From assembly GCF_900107145.1 (NCBI RefSeq), contig NZ_FNOW01000013.1:1-64000 (forward strand): 64,000 nt of DNA. Direction: 5' to 3'. Position 1 is the first letter of the stretch; each line of letters begins with the position of its first letter. The position numbers and the translations under genes were made by a program. Of this stretch, positions 7,783-18,885 are shown piece after piece. Below the pieces are notes generated by a model. The model was not told the DNA's origin, did no database searches, and was given only the letters and a program-made list of their open reading frames with translations. The DNA comes from Allochromatium warmingii (GTDB taxonomy: Bacteria > Pseudomonadota > Gammaproteobacteria > Chromatiales > Chromatiaceae).

Positions 7783-10050
7783 ATGCTGAGCAAAGAACTC
7801 GAATTCACGCTGAACCGGGCCTTCAAGGAGGCTCGCGCCAAACACCACGAATATATGACCGTGGAGCACATGCTCTTATCACTGCTCGATAATCCGACGG
7901 CAGCTAAAGTCTTACGCGCCTGCGGAGCCGACGCCGAGCGCTTGCGCCGCGAAATCGTGACCTTTATTGACGAGACGACGCCGCTCATTCCACCGAATAC
8001 GGATCGAGAAACTCAGCCAACGCTTGGTTTTCAGCGCGTATTACAGCGAGCGGTGTTTCATGTCCAATCAGCCGGAAAAAAAGAAGTCACAGGCGCAAAT
8101 GTGCTAGTAGCATTATTTAGCGAGCAAGACTCTCAAGCCGTCTATTTGCTCAATCAGCAAGATGTGACGCGACTCGATGTTGTCAATTACATCTCGCACG
8201 GCATTTCTAAAGTGCCGGGAGAAAATCGCGGCGAAGATGCCCCCAGCAGCAGCGAAGCAGAAGACGCTCGCAGCGAAGAAAAAGAAGCTGCCAGTCCGCT
8301 CGAAAGTTTTACCACCAATCTTAATGAATTGGCGCGACAAGGGCGCATTGATCCCTTAATTGGACGTGCGCCCGAAATTGAGCGCACGATTCAGATTTTG
8401 TGTCGCCGCCGCAAAAATAACCCGCTCTTTGTCGGTGAAGCTGGAGTTGGTAAAACTGCGATTGCTGAAGGCTTGGCGAAAAAGATCGTCGATGGTGACG
8501 TGCCAGAAGTATTAAATAACGCCGTGATTTATGCACTTGATCTCGGCGGTTTAGTCGCTGGCACTAAATATCGCGGCGATTTTGAAAAACGCTTGAAAGC
8601 AGTCTTGACCCAATTAAAACGCCAGCCGCACGCAATCTTATTTATCGACGAAATTCATACCATCATCGGCGCAGGTTCAGCCTCCGGTGGCGTGATGGAT
8701 GCGTCGAATTTAATTAAGCCGGTGTTAGCTTCCGGCGATCTGCGCTGCATTGGCTCGACAACCTATCAAGAATATCGCGGCATCTTTGAGAAAGATCGCG
8801 CATTAGCACGGCGCTTCCAAAAAATCGATGTAGAAGAGCCATCGGTTGAAGAAACCATCGAGATTTTAAAAGGCCTGAAATCACGGTTTGAAGCACATCA
8901 TCAGGTGACCTATACACAGTCGGCATTACGGGCGGCAGCGGAATTAGCCGCACGTCATATCAATGATCGTCATTTACCTGACAAAGCGATTGATGTCATT
9001 GACGAAGCCGGAGCGCATGTGCAGCTTATGGCCCCGTCAAAACGCAAAAAGCGTATTGATGTCGGTGATGTTGAAGCCATTATCGCCAAAATTGCCCGCA
9101 TTCCACCAAAACGGGTCTCTGCATCGGATGCCGAATCACTGAAACATCTTGATCGCGATCTAAAAATGGTGGTGTATGGTCAGGATGCGGCAATTGACGC
9201 ATTGACTGCTGCAATTCGCATGAATCGCTCAGGATTGGGGCATGAAGAAAAACCCATCGGCTCATTTTTATTTACTGGGCCGACTGGTGTGGGTAAAACC
9301 GAAGTCACGCGCCAGCTTGCGCGTATTTTGGGTATGGAGCTGTTGCGCTTTGATATGTCCGAATACATGGAGCGGCACACAGTCTCGCGGTTAATTGGTG
9401 CGCCGCCTGGTTATGTTGGATTCGATCAAGGTGGTTTACTCACTGAGCAAATTAACAAACATCCGCATTCGGTGCTGTTGCTTGATGAAATTGAAAAAGC
9501 ACATCCCGATGTATTTAATTTGTTGTTGCAAGTGATGGATCACGGGACGCTGACAGATAATAACGGACGCAAAGCGGATTTTCGCAATGTGGTCTTAGTG
9601 ATGACAACTAATGCTGGCGCGGAAGAAACCGCCCGGCGTTCGATTGGATTTACGGAACAAGATCATACAACTGATGGCATGGAAGCCCTCAAGCGGTATT
9701 TTACGCCTGAGTTCCGCAATCGACTCGATACCGTCGTGCAGTTTAATCCACTGAATGAAGCGACGATTCTCAGCGTTGTCGATAAATTCATCTTTGAATT
9801 AGAACAGCAACTCGACGAGAAAAAGGTCGCGCTCACGATTGATCAAGATGCACGGCGCTGGCTGGCTAAAACCGGCTATGACCCAAAAATGGGCGCACGC
9901 CCGATGGCGCGGGTGATTCAGCAGCAGATTAAAAAACCGCTGGCTAATGAATTGCTCTTCGGTGAATTGGTGAGCGGCGGCGCGGTGCGGGTTTTGATTC
10001 AGGATGGACAGATTGCCTTTGAGATCAATGGCATAGTGCGGGAATTGTGA
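7783..10050 (+). CDS. clpA: ATP-dependent Clp protease ATP-binding subunit ClpA
   Basis: 755 residues from [17 protein letters not shown], the expected ClpA start and length. It is the hexameric AAA+ unfoldase that feeds substrates to ClpP. The N-terminal Clp_N double repeat spans about 1-140. A charged linker with runs of Glu and Ser follows (about 145-165). D1 has Walker A GEAGVGKT (218-225) and Walker [16 protein letters not shown]2 has Walker A GPTGVGKT (499-506), Walker [13 protein letters not shown] and the ClpP-loop region near MTTNAGAEE. The frame is open upstream to 7702, but residues before 7783 do not resemble the family. clpS lies just upstream; clpP is not in the window. Confidence 0.97.
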   Translation: MLSKELEFTLNRAFKEARAKHHEYMTVEHMLLSLLDNPTAAKVLRACGADAERLRREIVTFIDETTPLIPPNTDRETQPTLGFQRVLQRAVFHVQSAGKKEVTGANVLVALFSEQDSQAVYLLNQQDVTRLDVVNYISHGISKVPGENRGEDAPSSSEAEDARSEEKEAASPLESFTTNLNELARQGRIDPLIGRAPEIERTIQILCRRRKNNPLFVGEAGVGKTAIAEGLAKKIVDGDVPEVLNNAVIYALDLGGLVAGTKYRGDFEKRLKAVLTQLKRQPHAILFIDEIHTIIGAGSASGGVMDASNLIKPVLASGDLRCIGSTTYQEYRGIFEKDRALARRFQKIDVEEPSVEETIEILKGLKSRFEAHHQVTYTQSALRAAAELAARHINDRHLPDKAIDVIDEAGAHVQLMAPSKRKKRIDVGDVEAIIAKIARIPPKRVSASDAESLKHLDRDLKMVVYGQDAAIDALTAAIRMNRSGLGHEEKPIGSFLFTGPTGVGKTEVTRQLARILGMELLRFDMSEYMERHTVSRLIGAPPGYVGFDQGGLLTEQINKHPHSVLLLDEIEKAHPDVFNLLLQVMDHGTLTDNNGRKADFRNVVLVMTTNAGAEETARRSIGFTEQDHTTDGMEALKRYFTPEFRNRLDTVVQFNPLNEATILSVVDKFIFELEQQLDEKKVALTIDQDARRWLAKTGYDPKMGARPMARVIQQQIKKPLANELLFGELVSGGAVRVLIQDGQIAFEINGIVREL

Positions 10051-10147
10051 GCGGGTGCAGGTGAGGAAGTTGGAGCTGCGTTACCCGCTTAAAATAAAAC
10101 CAGCGGGTCATTCATGTGGGATCAGATCCTGAAAATTGTTTTTTGTT

Positions 10148-10229
10148 TTTGAACCGCAAAGCACACAAAGAGCGCAAAGTTTTATTTATTTTAATCATTT
10201 GCTGGTCTTTGCGTCTTTTGCGGTTCAAA
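10148..10229. repeat. Palindromic repeat with TTTGAACCGCAAA arms
   Basis: TTTGAACCGCAAA (10148-10160) and TTTGCGGTTCAAA (10217-10229) are perfect 13-base inverted arms. An inner pair, GCGCAAAG and CTTTGCG, extends the stem. It lies between convergent clpA and the flavin oxidoreductase gene, where it could end transcription from both sides. It seems distinct from the GACAGGAT family. Confidence 0.7.
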
Positions 10230-10265
10230 TCAAAGCGATCCTATTTGATCGCAGCACCCCCCCGC

Positions 10266-13200
10266 CTACAACAACACCCGCTCCACACCATCCGCCTGCA
10301 CCCGCTCGATAAAGCGTTCGCGCCAGTCTGCACCCAACATCCGCTCGGCCAGTTCGACGACAATGTAATCAGTTTCAAGTCCAGTATCATCCTGATACTT
10401 GCCTAATCCCTGCTGGCAGGCCGGACAGGCTGTGAGCAGCTTGACTGCGCCATCCGTGACTTGTTCACGTCCGGTCAAAGCGCGAATGCCAGCGGTCAAC
10501 TCTTCCTGTTTACGAAAACGCACCTGATTGGCGATGTCTGGCCGCGCAACACCAAGCGTGCCCGCTTCGCCGCAACAACGATCCGAGAGCCGCACCGCTT
10601 GTCCGAGCAGACTAGCGGCAACCTTGAGCGGCGCATGGGTTTTCATCGGTGTGTGACAGGGGTCGTGATAGAGATAGTGTACGTCGGGTGTGCCGTCGAG
10701 CTGCACGCCGCGTTCCATCAGCCATTCGTGAATATCTAACAGCCGACAGCCGGGAAAAATGCGCTCGAACTCATAGTTGAGCAACTGATCCATGCAGGTG
10801 CCGCAGGAAACCAGCACGGTGTTAATATCCAGATAATTCAAGGTGTTAGCGATACGATGGAACAGCACGCGATTCTCCATCGTAATGTGACGGCCACGCG
10901 CTTCCAGTCCGGCGGCGCTCTGTGGATAGCCGCAGCACAGATAGCCGGGCGGCAGCACCGTTTGCACGCCCTGTTTCCACAGCATCGCCAACGTCGCCAA
11001 CCCGATATCCGAATACAGCCGTTCTGAGCCGCAGCCGGGGAAGTAAAACACGGCCTCAGCCTCGCCTTCATCGGCGAGACGTGGATCGCGCAGAATCGGT
11101 ACCTGGGTGCGATCTTCAAGTTGCAGCACTTCGCGGAATGTGTGCTTCGGCAGCGGCACCCGCACCGAACGCCCCACCAGATCGAGCATCTGCGCGGGTA
11201 GCGCCGGATGGCCGCTGGTCGCGTGCGGTTGCGCGAGGCGTCGCCGTGTTAATCCCAATAATTTCGCTACTCGATGCGCCTGATTTAATGCCGCAAAGCC
11301 CCATTCAGCTAATCCCAAACGCATTAAACGAATTGCGCGTGGATCGGTGCGATTGAGAAATTGCATCGCCGCCCAAGCACCGAGATTAAACCGCTTTTGA
11401 CCGCGAGCAACTAAAATGCGCCTTAGACGAGTAGTGACATCACCGAAGTCAATATTAACCGGACAGGGGGTTAAACATTTGTGACAGACGGTACAATGAT
11501 CGGCAAGATCATTCATTTCCGCAACATGCCGCAGTGATAAGCCGCGTCGCGTTTGTTCTTCGTATAAAAACGCTTCAATAATTAATCCGGTGCCGAGAAT
11601 TTTATTGCGCGGCGAATACAGCAGATTAGCGCGTGGCACATGGGTCATGCACTTGGGTTTACATTTACCACAGCGCAAACAATGTTTGACATCATCATTG
11701 AGTGCGCCGAGTTCGGTTTCTTCGAGAATAATCGCTTCTTGCTGCACTAAACGCAGTGACGGTGTATAAGCGCCCGCTAATCCCGATCCCGGCATCAGCT
11801 TGCCACGATTAAAAACCGCCTTGGGATCAATGCGCTGTTTATAGGCGACAAAGGCGTCGAGTTTATCGCGGTCGAGAAATCGGAGCTTGGTTAAACCGAT
11901 GCCATGCTCGCCGGAAATCACGCCGCCGAGTCCGGTTGCTAATGCCATGATGCGCTCAACAATACGGTCGGCTGCGTGGAGCATGGCGTAATCGGATGAA
12001 TGCACCGGAATATTCGTGTGAACATTGCCGTCACCAGCGTGCATGTGCAGCGCGACAAATAGCCGCGAATCACGCACCTGCTGATGAATTTCACGCAGTC
12101 GTTCACGCACCCGCGCCAGTTCTTGACCAGAAAAAATCTCATTGAGACGGTCAGCGACCTCAACGCGAATTGATTGGCGTAAATCGCGCCGCAGCATCAG
12201 TGCCGCGAGCGTATCGCCGTCGCGTAGCCGTGATTGAGCAGCGGCATCGAGTAATTCGAGATGAGCGGCGGCGGGTTGATCGAGCCGTTCGAGAATCAAT
12301 TGCCAGCGGGTGCGTACCTGTTGCACTAAATCACGGGCTGTTGCTTGCTTAGTAATTAAAATTGCCTGTGCTTCATCTGAGGCTTCATATTCGCTTATTG
12401 CGCGAGCTTCGGGTAATTCTCGGTCGAGATAATCGAGAATCGCGGCGAGAATCGCGTCTTTATTGTGAATCGACTGTTCAATGTTAATGCGCTCAATGCC
12501 GCGACTATAATCGGCGAGCCGATCCAGTGGGATGACCACATCTTCATTGACTTTGAACGCATTGGTATGCCGTGAAATCGCGGCGGTGCGGGCGCGGTCG
12601 AGCCAAAAGCGTTTCCGTGCTTCGGGGCTGATGGCAATAAAACCTTCACCATCCCGTCCACGCGCAATGGTTATTACCTGTTCAGCAGCGGCCGTGACGG
12701 CGGCTTCATCATTGCTGACTAAATCGGCAATTAACACCATCTTAGGTAATTCATGACGCGCTGCTTTGGTTGCATAGCCGACAGCCCTGACATAGCGTTC
12801 ATCGAGATGTTCGAGACCGGCGATTTGGACATCTGGCCGTGATTCGATGAGCGTTTTAATCTCGACAATTGCTGGTACCGCTAACTCTAAATCGGTGCCA
12901 AAAAATTCCAGGCAAACTGTGCGCACCTGTTCGGGCATCCGGTGCAAGACAAATCGCGCCGAGGTAATAATGCCATCACAGCCTTCTTTTTGTACGCCGG
13001 GCAGACCAGCGAGGAATTTATCGGTGACATCTTTACCGAGTCCAACGGTGCGAAAACTCGCGCCCGGCATTGCTAAGATTTCTGGTTCGCCACGCGGCGT
13101 GATACCGTCCGGTGCGAAACGTGAAAGCCGAAAACGCACCTGTTCCTGATCGTGAATCCGCCCTAAATTATGATCGAGTCGCTCGATCTCCAGCCAATCA

Positions 13201-14123
13201 GCGTCGGGCGTGACCATGCGCCAAGCAGCCAGATTGTCGAGCGCCGTGCCCCAGAGCACGGCTTTTTTGCCACCGGCATTCATGGCGATATTGCCGCCGA
13301 TGCAGGAGGCATCTTGCGAGGTCGGATCGACGGCGAACGCCAGCCCGTTGGCTTCGGCCAGATCCGAGACGCGGCGCGTGACCACACCCGCGCCACAGTG
13401 CGCGGTCGGCACCAATCCGGCCACGTTGGGCAGTGCGATACGCTCGACGCCGGAAAGTCGGTCGAGTTTTTCGGTATTGATGACAGCGGTCAGCGGATGC
13501 AGTGGCACCGCCGAGCCGGTGTAGCCGGTGCCGCCGCCACGCGGGATGAGCGTCAACCCGCAGTCGATGCAGGCGCGGACAATGGGCGCGACCTCGGCTT
13601 CGCTATCTGGCGAGATGACGACAAATGGCAGCTCAACGCGCCAGTCGGTCGCGTCGGTGGCGTGTGAAACGCGGGCCAGACCGCCGAAATCGAGATTATC
13701 CGAGCGCGTGATGCCCGCGAGCGCGAGCCGCAACCGCGCCCGCTGCTGGCGTTCTTGTTCAAACCACGCGCCGAAGCGTTTGACCGCTGCCCGCGCTGCG
13801 GCGAGGAGTTCCGCAGCCCGCTGGTTAGCATTGAGCCGACGCTCGAATTGATCGAGCCGATGATCGAGCGCCTGTAACAACAGCCGTCGCCGCTGGAGAT
13901 TGTCGAGTAGATCGTCCTGCAAATAGGGGTTGCGGGTCACGACCCACATATCGCCCAATACCTCGAATAGCATCCGCGCCGAGCGTCCGGTGCGGCGCGT
14001 GCCGCGTAGGTCTTCGATCAAGTGCCACAGCGGTTCACCCAAAAAACGGATGACGATTTCGCGGTCAGAAAAAGAGGTGTAGTTGTAGGGGATCTCGCGG
14101 AGACGGGCGGCGGAATCGGGCAT
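10266..14123 (-). CDS. Large FAD-linked oxidase fused to 4Fe-4S and CCG domains (D-lactate/glycolate oxidase type)
   Basis: Protein of 1285 residues. About 1-150 matches the DUF3683-type N-terminal extension. An FAD_binding_4 (PCMH) domain follows with [10 protein letters not shown] at 194-203, then an FAD-oxidase C domain with [14 protein letters not shown] and SGEHGIG. Near residue 812 begins a double 4Fe-4S ferredoxin region ([11 protein letters not shown] and, about 60 residues later, [12 protein letters not shown]). Two CCG domains of the GlpC/HdrB type end the protein ([50 protein letters not shown]). This combines the roles of GlcD and GlcF in one chain. It probably oxidises a 2-hydroxy acid such as D-lactate or glycolate and passes electrons to the respiratory chain. 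The substrate cannot be read from the sequence. Confidence 0.88.
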   Translation of the reverse strand: MPDSAARLREIPYNYTSFSDREIVIRFLGEPLWHLIEDLRGTRRTGRSARMLFEVLGDMWVVTRNPYLQDDLLDNLQRRRLLLQALDHRLDQFERRLNANQRAAELLAAARAAVKRFGAWFEQERQQRARLRLALAGITRSDNLDFGGLARVSHATDATDWRVELPFVVISPDSEAEVAPIVRACIDCGLTLIPRGGGTGYTGSAVPLHPLTAVINTEKLDRLSGVERIALPNVAGLVPTAHCGAGVVTRRVSDLAEANGLAFAVDPTSQDASCIGGNIAMNAGGKKAVLWGTALDNLAAWRMVTPDADWLEIERLDHNLGRIHDQEQVRFRLSRFAPDGITPRGEPEILAMPGASFRTVGLGKDVTDKFLAGLPGVQKEGCDGIITSARFVLHRMPEQVRTVCLEFFGTDLELAVPAIVEIKTLIESRPDVQIAGLEHLDERYVRAVGYATKAARHELPKMVLIADLVSNDEAAVTAAAEQVITIARGRDGEGFIAISPEARKRFWLDRARTAAISRHTNAFKVNEDVVIPLDRLADYSRGIERINIEQSIHNKDAILAAILDYLDRELPEARAISEYEASDEAQAILITKQATARDLVQQVRTRWQLILERLDQPAAAHLELLDAAAQSRLRDGDTLAALMLRRDLRQSIRVEVADRLNEIFSGQELARVRERLREIHQQVRDSRLFVALHMHAGDGNVHTNIPVHSSDYAMLHAADRIVERIMALATGLGGVISGEHGIGLTKLRFLDRDKLDAFVAYKQRIDPKAVFNRGKLMPGSGLAGAYTPSLRLVQQEAIILEETELGALNDDVKHCLRCGKCKPKCMTHVPRANLLYSPRNKILGTGLIIEAFLYEEQTRRGLSLRHVAEMNDLADHCTVCHKCLTPCPVNIDFGDVTTRLRRILVARGQKRFNLGAWAAMQFLNRTDPRAIRLMRLGLAEWGFAALNQAHRVAKLLGLTRRRLAQPHATSGHPALPAQMLDLVGRSVRVPLPKHTFREVLQLEDRTQVPILRDPRLADEGEAEAVFYFPGCGSERLYSDIGLATLAMLWKQGVQTVLPPGYLCCGYPQSAAGLEARGRHITMENRVLFHRIANTLNYLDINTVLVSCGTCMDQLLNYEFERIFPGCRLLDIHEWLMERGVQLDGTPDVHYLYHDPCHTPMKTHAPLKVAASLLGQAVRLSDRCCGEAGTLGVARPDIANQVRFRKQEELTAGIRALTGREQVTDGAVKLLTACPACQQGLGKYQDDTGLETDYIVVELAERMLGADWRERFIERVQADGVERVLL

Positions 14124-14259
14124 GTCGGCTCAACCAAAGCTGGGATTTTTGCAGTGCACAATTTTACTGCAAATCCAGTACGGGGCGGCGATGGCATTTG
14201 GCAATGCGAGGGTGGTGTCAGCCTGAGCTGAAAACCACATAATCCAAAACCCCGCACTA

Positions 14260-14294
14260 ACAACTAAGGCCCGCATCAAGCGGGCCTTAGTTGT
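14260..14294 (-). terminator. Strong hairpin downstream of the STAS gene
   Basis: ACAACTAAGGCCCGC (14260-14274) and GCGGGCCTTAGTTGT (14280-14294) form a perfect 15-base stem with a five-base loop. It follows the STAS gene stop codon by 26 bases and precedes the start of the large oxidoreductase gene on the same strand. It probably separates the two transcripts. Neither side has a long U tract. Confidence 0.7.
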
Positions 14295-14320
14295 GATGAA
14301 ATAACAAGACATTCAGCGCG

Positions 14321-14656
14321 TTAGCTTGATCTCGCAGCGAGCGCCGAATCTTGCGGCACGACGCTTAACACATTGTTTAAAATGCGCGGAATGCGATTCA
14401 AAATATCGGGATGATCGCTTAATACCACCACCCGAGCGCCAATATGTTGCAGCCGCTCATTGAGCATCCACAACAATGCCAGACCGGAATCAAAGACCCG
14501 ATCCAAGCTGGTGAGATCCATAATGCAGGTTTGCAAATTCGCCGGAATTGTCGCAAAAACGCGGCAGACTTCATCGGCGAGCGTTAAATCTAGGTTGCCA
14601 TCGAAAGACAAATCCAGCCTGTCTTCGCTTGGGATGAATGCAGTAATTAACGGCAT
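14321..14656 (-). CDS. STAS-domain protein (anti-sigma factor antagonist type)
   Basis: 111 residues from the ATG at 14656, which has GGAGG ten bases upstream; an in-frame TTG at 14662 is less likely. The protein is a single STAS fold, as in SpoIIAA-like antagonists. The likely phospho-acceptor is the serine in RVFDSGLALLWML, the position corresponding to the DSxG site. It shows alternating strands and helices (DRLDLSFDGNLDL, TCIMDLTSLDRV, GARVVVLSD). Such proteins take part in partner switching with a kinase/anti-sigma factor and a phosphatase. Neither partner is in this window, so the pathway is unknown. Confidence 0.8.
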   Translation of the reverse strand: MPLITAFIPSEDRLDLSFDGNLDLTLADEVCRVFATIPANLQTCIMDLTSLDRVFDSGLALLWMLNERLQHIGARVVVLSDHPDILNRIPRILNNVLSVVPQDSALAARSS

Positions 14657-14822
14657 TTCCAATCATCCTCCAGTGATGTGCGCGAAACCAATGCGGTTTT
14701 GGCACGAATAGGGGTCGCACGGTGAGCGCCCGGAACGTCCTGACGACCAACCGGCGCGGATTATGGAGCGATTGTGTGACAATTCCAAATCATCCCATGC
14801 GCCACAGTCACGTTGTCCGCGC

Positions 14823-16490
14823 TCAGTGCCGCCAATCGAGCATTTCGCTGGCATGATCGCGGGTGCGGGCGGTGATTTCCGTGCCGCCAAGCATCCGCGC
14901 AATCTCATCAACCCGCGCCCGTTCGTCGAGCGGTTCGAGCCGCGTAAACGTCTGGCCGTCGAGCGTCTCTTTGCGCACCCGCAATTGATAATGCGCCTGC
15001 GCGGCCACCTGCGGCAGATGCGTGACACAGAGCACTTGGCGCGAACTGCCAAGCTGTCGCAACAGCCGTCCGACAATCTCGGCCACGCCGCCGCCGATGC
15101 CAACATCCACTTCGTCAAACACCAGCGTCGGCACGCGCCCACATTCGGCAGTGGCCACCTGAATCGCCAGACTGATGCGCGACAGTTCGCCACCGGAGGC
15201 GACCTTTGCCAGCGGCTGCAACGGCTGGCCCGGATTGGCGCTCACCAGCATCTCGACCCGCTCCAAGCCGCTGGCCGTGGCGCGTTCCTCGGGTAGCGGG
15301 TCAAGCTGGATGCTAAATTGGCCGCCGTTCATGCCGAGTTGTTGCATCGAGCGCGTGACGGTCTCGGTTAAGTGCGCTGCTGCCTGCTGGCGGGCGCGGC
15401 TGAGTTCCGCAGCGGCCGTAAGATAGGTGCGCCACATCCGCTCGCGCTGTTCGCGCAGATCGCCGAGCGTCACGTCGGACTGTTCAAGTGCGGCGAGTTC
15501 GGCGCAGCGTTGATCGAGCAAGTCGGGCAGTTCCGTCGGTTTGACGCGATATTTTCGCGCTAAATCATGCAGTTGCCCGACGCGCAATTCGACCTCTTGT
15601 AAGGCCGCTGGATCGAGATCCAGCCCATCGAGATAGCGCCGCAATCCGGCCGCCGCTTCACCGGCATGAATAGTTGCGGTTTCCAGCAATTCGCGGCTCT
15701 CGCTCAGGGCGGCATCAATCGCGGTCAGTTCCTCGATTTCGCGGGTCGCCCGCCGCAACTGATCGGCAATCGCCGCTTCCCCTTCAGCCAAGCGCACCAG
15801 CACGCGCCCGACGGTTTCTTGCAAATGCCCCAGATGACTCAAGCGGCGCTGTTCGTGATCCAGTCCTTCAATCGCCGCGACGCTCAAGCCCAGCGCCGAC
15901 AGTTCTTCAACCTGAAAGCGCAGTAAATCCAAGCGTGTAGCGCGGTCGGCGCTGGCTGCTTCGAGCGCGGTCAGCCGCTGATCGAGGTCACGAAATGTCC
16001 GAAAAGCGGTGGCCACCGCCGTTACCTGTTCGCTGTGTCCGCCGTAAGCATCGAGCAGTTCACGTTGTGAAGCGGGACGTAACAGCGATTGATGCGCATG
16101 TTGGCCGTGAATATCGACCAGCCGTTCACCCAGCTCACGCACCTGTGCTGTCGTCACAGCGCGACCATTGATAAACGCCCGCGAGCGCCCCTCGCGTACC
16201 AGCAGCCGCCGCACCACGCACGCGCCCTCGTCCTCTAAGCCCTGTTCGAGCAGCCAATCACGCGCATCAGTGGCGGCATTGAGGTCGATTTCGGCCAGAA
16301 TCTCGGCGCGGTCGCGTCCGGCGCGGATCAAACTGGCATCGGCTTTATCGCCGAGCACCAGCCCAAGCGCGTCAATCAGAATCGACTTGCCCGCGCCGGT
16401 CTCGCCGGTCAGCGCCGTCATCCCCGAACGACATTCGAGTTCAAGATGACTGACGATGGCCAGATCGCGCACCTGAAGATAGGTCAGCAT
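14823..16490 (-). CDS. recN: DNA repair ATPase RecN
   Basis: 555 residues starting MLTYLQVRDLAIVSHLELE, the normal RecN start. RecN is an SMC-like ATPase that acts in RecA-dependent double-strand break repair. Walker A is GETGAGKS (29-36). The ABC signature is SGGELSRISLA and Walker B is LVFDEVDVGIGG, both near the C terminus. A helical coiled-coil middle (about 150-400) is rich in Leu, Glu, Arg and Ala. Its ATG overlaps the end of nadK by seven bases (ATGCTGA), suggesting translational coupling. No LexA box was looked for in detail. Confidence 0.95.
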   Translation of the reverse strand: MLTYLQVRDLAIVSHLELECRSGMTALTGETGAGKSILIDALGLVLGDKADASLIRAGRDRAEILAEIDLNAATDARDWLLEQGLEDEGACVVRRLLVREGRSRAFINGRAVTTAQVRELGERLVDIHGQHAHQSLLRPASQRELLDAYGGHSEQVTAVATAFRTFRDLDQRLTALEAASADRATRLDLLRFQVEELSALGLSVAAIEGLDHEQRRLSHLGHLQETVGRVLVRLAEGEAAIADQLRRATREIEELTAIDAALSESRELLETATIHAGEAAAGLRRYLDGLDLDPAALQEVELRVGQLHDLARKYRVKPTELPDLLDQRCAELAALEQSDVTLGDLREQRERMWRTYLTAAAELSRARQQAAAHLTETVTRSMQQLGMNGGQFSIQLDPLPEERATASGLERVEMLVSANPGQPLQPLAKVASGGELSRISLAIQVATAECGRVPTLVFDEVDVGIGGGVAEIVGRLLRQLGSSRQVLCVTHLPQVAAQAHYQLRVRKETLDGQTFTRLEPLDERARVDEIARMLGGTEITARTRDHASEMLDWRH

Positions 16491-17398
16491 GATGGAGTCC
16501 GTCTGATGTAATGCCCGCCCCAATGGAGCTTGGCGCGCAAAATCTGATAATGATTGTGCCCTTTGGGATGCAGCAGATGCGCCGTGTGCGGATGGCGGGT
16601 GATGCGCACCCGCGCTCCGGGCGGCAGACGCAGATCGGTTTGACCGTCGCAGGTCACTTGCACATGCCCCTGTTCGGGGCCGCGCACCCGCACCTCGATC
16701 ATGCGACTGCCCGGAACAACCAGCGGGCGATTGCTCAAATCATGCGGACAAATCGGCACCAGCAGCATCGCATCGAGCGCCGGATCGACCAGCGGCCCGC
16801 CGCCGGACAGGGCATAGGCGGTCGAGCCGGTCGGCGTCGAGACGATCAAGCCGTCGGAACGCTGGGCGCTGACAAATAACCCGTCGATCCAGATTTCCAG
16901 CTCAATCAACCGCGCCGTGCCCCATTTGTGAATGGTCACATCATTGAGCGCCACCTCGGGTTCAAGATCGGCGGCGGTCTCCGCAGCGGCATCGGTCACA
17001 ATCTGCGCATTGAGCAAAGCGCGGCGGTCTGACTCAAATTCTCCCGCTAAGATGTGATCGAGCGTCGTTTCGAGCTGTTCGGGCGAGACATCGACCAAAA
17101 ACCCCAGCCGCCCGAGATTGATCCCCAGCAGCGGCACATCAAATGCGGCCATCACCCGCGCCGCGTGCAGCAGCGTGCCATCGCCGCCGACGACCACAAT
17201 CAGGTCACAACTCGCGCCGAGTTGCTCAAGGGTCAGCGCCTCGCCGATGGGCGCAGCGAGCAGATGGGCGCTTTCGGCATCGAGGCGCACCGTCAGCGCC
17301 CGCGTGCGCAGATGCTCGCGCAGTCGCACCAGCGTGCCGCGCACCCGTTGCGGGTCGCCTTGCTTGGCGATCAGGCCGAGAGTCTGGAAACCGGACAT
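16484..17398 (-). CDS. nadK: NAD kinase
   Basis: 304 residues from MSGFQTLGLIAKQGD. It phosphorylates NAD to NADP with ATP. The signature GGDGTLLHAAR (71-81) and the second motif STPTGSTAYALSGGGPLV are intact, and NDVTIHKW is a family feature. The frame is open 35 codons further upstream to 17503, but that extension is Arg/Ser-rich and unlike NAD kinases, so the ATG at 17398 is preferred. It overlaps recN by seven bases and is divergent from hrcA. This nadK-recN-hrcA-grpE order is common in gammaproteobacteria. Confidence 0.95.
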   Translation of the reverse strand: MSGFQTLGLIAKQGDPQRVRGTLVRLREHLRTRALTVRLDAESAHLLAAPIGEALTLEQLGASCDLIVVVGGDGTLLHAARVMAAFDVPLLGINLGRLGFLVDVSPEQLETTLDHILAGEFESDRRALLNAQIVTDAAAETAADLEPEVALNDVTIHKWGTARLIELEIWIDGLFVSAQRSDGLIVSTPTGSTAYALSGGGPLVDPALDAMLLVPICPHDLSNRPLVVPGSRMIEVRVRGPEQGHVQVTCDGQTDLRLPPGARVRITRHPHTAHLLHPKGHNHYQILRAKLHWGGHYIRRTPSC

Positions 17399-17527
17399 GA
17401 GGATCAAGAACGTCCTGTGTGAAGAGCAAGAAGGATCGCGCCGACTGACGCCCCGCAGCGATTCTAGCAATGGCGCTAGACCTTTTCGATGCTTGCGCAA
17501 CATCGGCTGCCGCCAGCGCGTCGCGCC

Positions 17528-17556
17528 TTGACAGGCGGCCTGCGAATGCCTAAATT
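17528..17556 (+). promoter_or_regulatory. Sigma-70-type promoter of hrcA
   Basis: A perfect TTGACA -35 box (17528-17533) is followed after 17 bases by TAAATT (17551-17556), four of six to the -10 consensus. The predicted start, near 17563, falls at the left edge of the CIRCE operator, so bound HrcA would block initiation. Confidence 0.7.
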
Positions 17557-17561
17557 GCGTG

Positions 17562-17588
17562 TTAGCACTCTCTTGAAGTGAGTGCTAA
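17562..17588. promoter_or_regulatory. CIRCE operator (HrcA binding site)
   Basis: TTAGCACTC, nine bases, then GAGTGCTAA: an exact match to the CIRCE consensus. It lies about 85 bases upstream of the hrcA start and overlaps the predicted transcription start, as expected for autoregulation. No second CIRCE was noticed before grpE, dnaK or dnaJ. Confidence 0.95.
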
Positions 17589-17672
17589 AATAACACGAAC
17601 AGGGCGCCCCCGCGCCCCATCACCTTCGATTCATCTAACTGCGCACCACGCGGGCAGCCGGTATTAAACACC

Positions 17673-18749
17673 GTGGTTACTGGGAAACGCCTATCGGCCA
17701 GCGACAACCGCCCAACTGCTGAAGGGCAGGTTGGTGAGCGGGCGCAACATTTTCTCAAGGCACTCGTTGAGCGGTATATCCGCGACGGGCAGCCGGTCGG
17801 CTCGCGCACGCTGGCCAAAGATACCGGACTGGATCTCAGCCCAGCGACCGTGCGCAATGTCATGGCCGATCTGGAAGATCTGGGCTTGATCGTCGCGCCC
17901 CACACCTCAGCCGGACGGGTGCCGACGGCGGCCGGCTATCGGCTCTTTGTCGATGCGCTGTTGACGGTGCGCCCGCCTTCCGAGGATGACATCGCCGCGT
18001 TGCGCACCCAGTTTGATGCGCGGCTGGATTCCAAAGCCTTGATTGAAACCGCCTCGAATCTGCTTTCGGGCGTGACGCATTTAGCTGGCGTGGTGATGCT
18101 TCCGCGCCATGAGCGCCAAGCCTTTCGCCAGATTGAATTATTGCCGCTCTCCGAATCACGGGTGTTAGCGATTCTAATTACCAGCGAAGGGGCCGTGCAT
18201 AATCGGATTCTAAACACTGAACGTAGATTTTCCCCAGCACAATTAGAGCAGGCGGCGAATTATCTCAATCAGATGTTCACCGGCCAAGATATTAAAGATG
18301 TGCGCACGCGGCTGCTGGAAGATTTACAACGCACCCATGCGCACATGGATCAAATGATGCGACAGGCATTAACGCTGGCGCAGGATGTGATGGCAGACAC
18401 TGAACGCCGCGATGATTGTTATATTGCCGGTCAGACGAATTTAATGGAATTTGGCGAATTAGCCCGCATGGAGCGGCTGAAATCCTTATTTGATGCGTTC
18501 ACGCAAAAACACGAAATTTTGCATATTCTCGACCGCTGTATTGCCGCCGATGGAGTACAGATTTTTATTGGCGAAGAATCTGGTTATGCGCTGCTCGATG
18601 ATTGCAGCCTCGTCACGACCCCTTATCGGGTTGAAGAACGAGTCGTCGGTGTGCTCGGCGTGATTGGCCCAACGCGCATGGATTATCAGCGCGTGATTCC
18701 AATTGTCGATGTCACAGCGCGGCTGTTATCGGCGGCATTGCGTCAATAA
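17673..18749 (+). CDS. hrcA: Heat-inducible transcription repressor HrcA
   Basis: 358 residues from a GTG start. HrcA represses heat-shock genes by binding CIRCE and is kept active by GroE. The winged-helix N terminus is typical: ERAQHFLKALVERYIRDGQPVGSRTLAK, SPATVRNVMADLEDLGLI, and HTSAGRVPTAAGYRLFVD. The C-terminal GAF-like dimer region follows, with FIGEESGYALLDDCSLVTTPY and GVLGVIGPTRMDYQRVIPIVD. No clear Shine-Dalgarno precedes the GTG. The first 20 or so residues are not conserved, so a slightly later start cannot be excluded. It is first in the hrcA-grpE-dnaK-dnaJ cluster. Confidence 0.94.
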   Translation: MVTGKRLSASDNRPTAEGQVGERAQHFLKALVERYIRDGQPVGSRTLAKDTGLDLSPATVRNVMADLEDLGLIVAPHTSAGRVPTAAGYRLFVDALLTVRPPSEDDIAALRTQFDARLDSKALIETASNLLSGVTHLAGVVMLPRHERQAFRQIELLPLSESRVLAILITSEGAVHNRILNTERRFSPAQLEQAANYLNQMFTGQDIKDVRTRLLEDLQRTHAHMDQMMRQALTLAQDVMADTERRDDCYIAGQTNLMEFGELARMERLKSLFDAFTQKHEILHILDRCIAADGVQIFIGEESGYALLDDCSLVTTPYRVEERVVGVLGVIGPTRMDYQRVIPIVDVTARLLSAALRQ

Positions 18750-18885
18750 TCAATCCGATTGCGTCATAATTGATCTATCTGATTGACCGGGTTTATTTAA
18801 CTGAAAGGATGACGCGGCTGATGACCAGTGCGCCGGTGCATCAATAAGCCAGTGCGTCACCTGATTTGCGGAGGTTTAAAATCGC

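Noticed and set aside
10201-10240. tRNA-like GGTTCAAATC box
   Set aside because: The GGTTCAAAT at 10222-10230 belongs to the palindromic arm TTTGCGGTTCAAA. No cloverleaf or acceptor stem can be formed around it.
12847-13667. Several long plus-strand frames opposite the flavin oxidoreductase
   Set aside because: They are antisense shadows with low-complexity Arg/Ser/Pro composition. The minus-strand gene has clear domains throughout.
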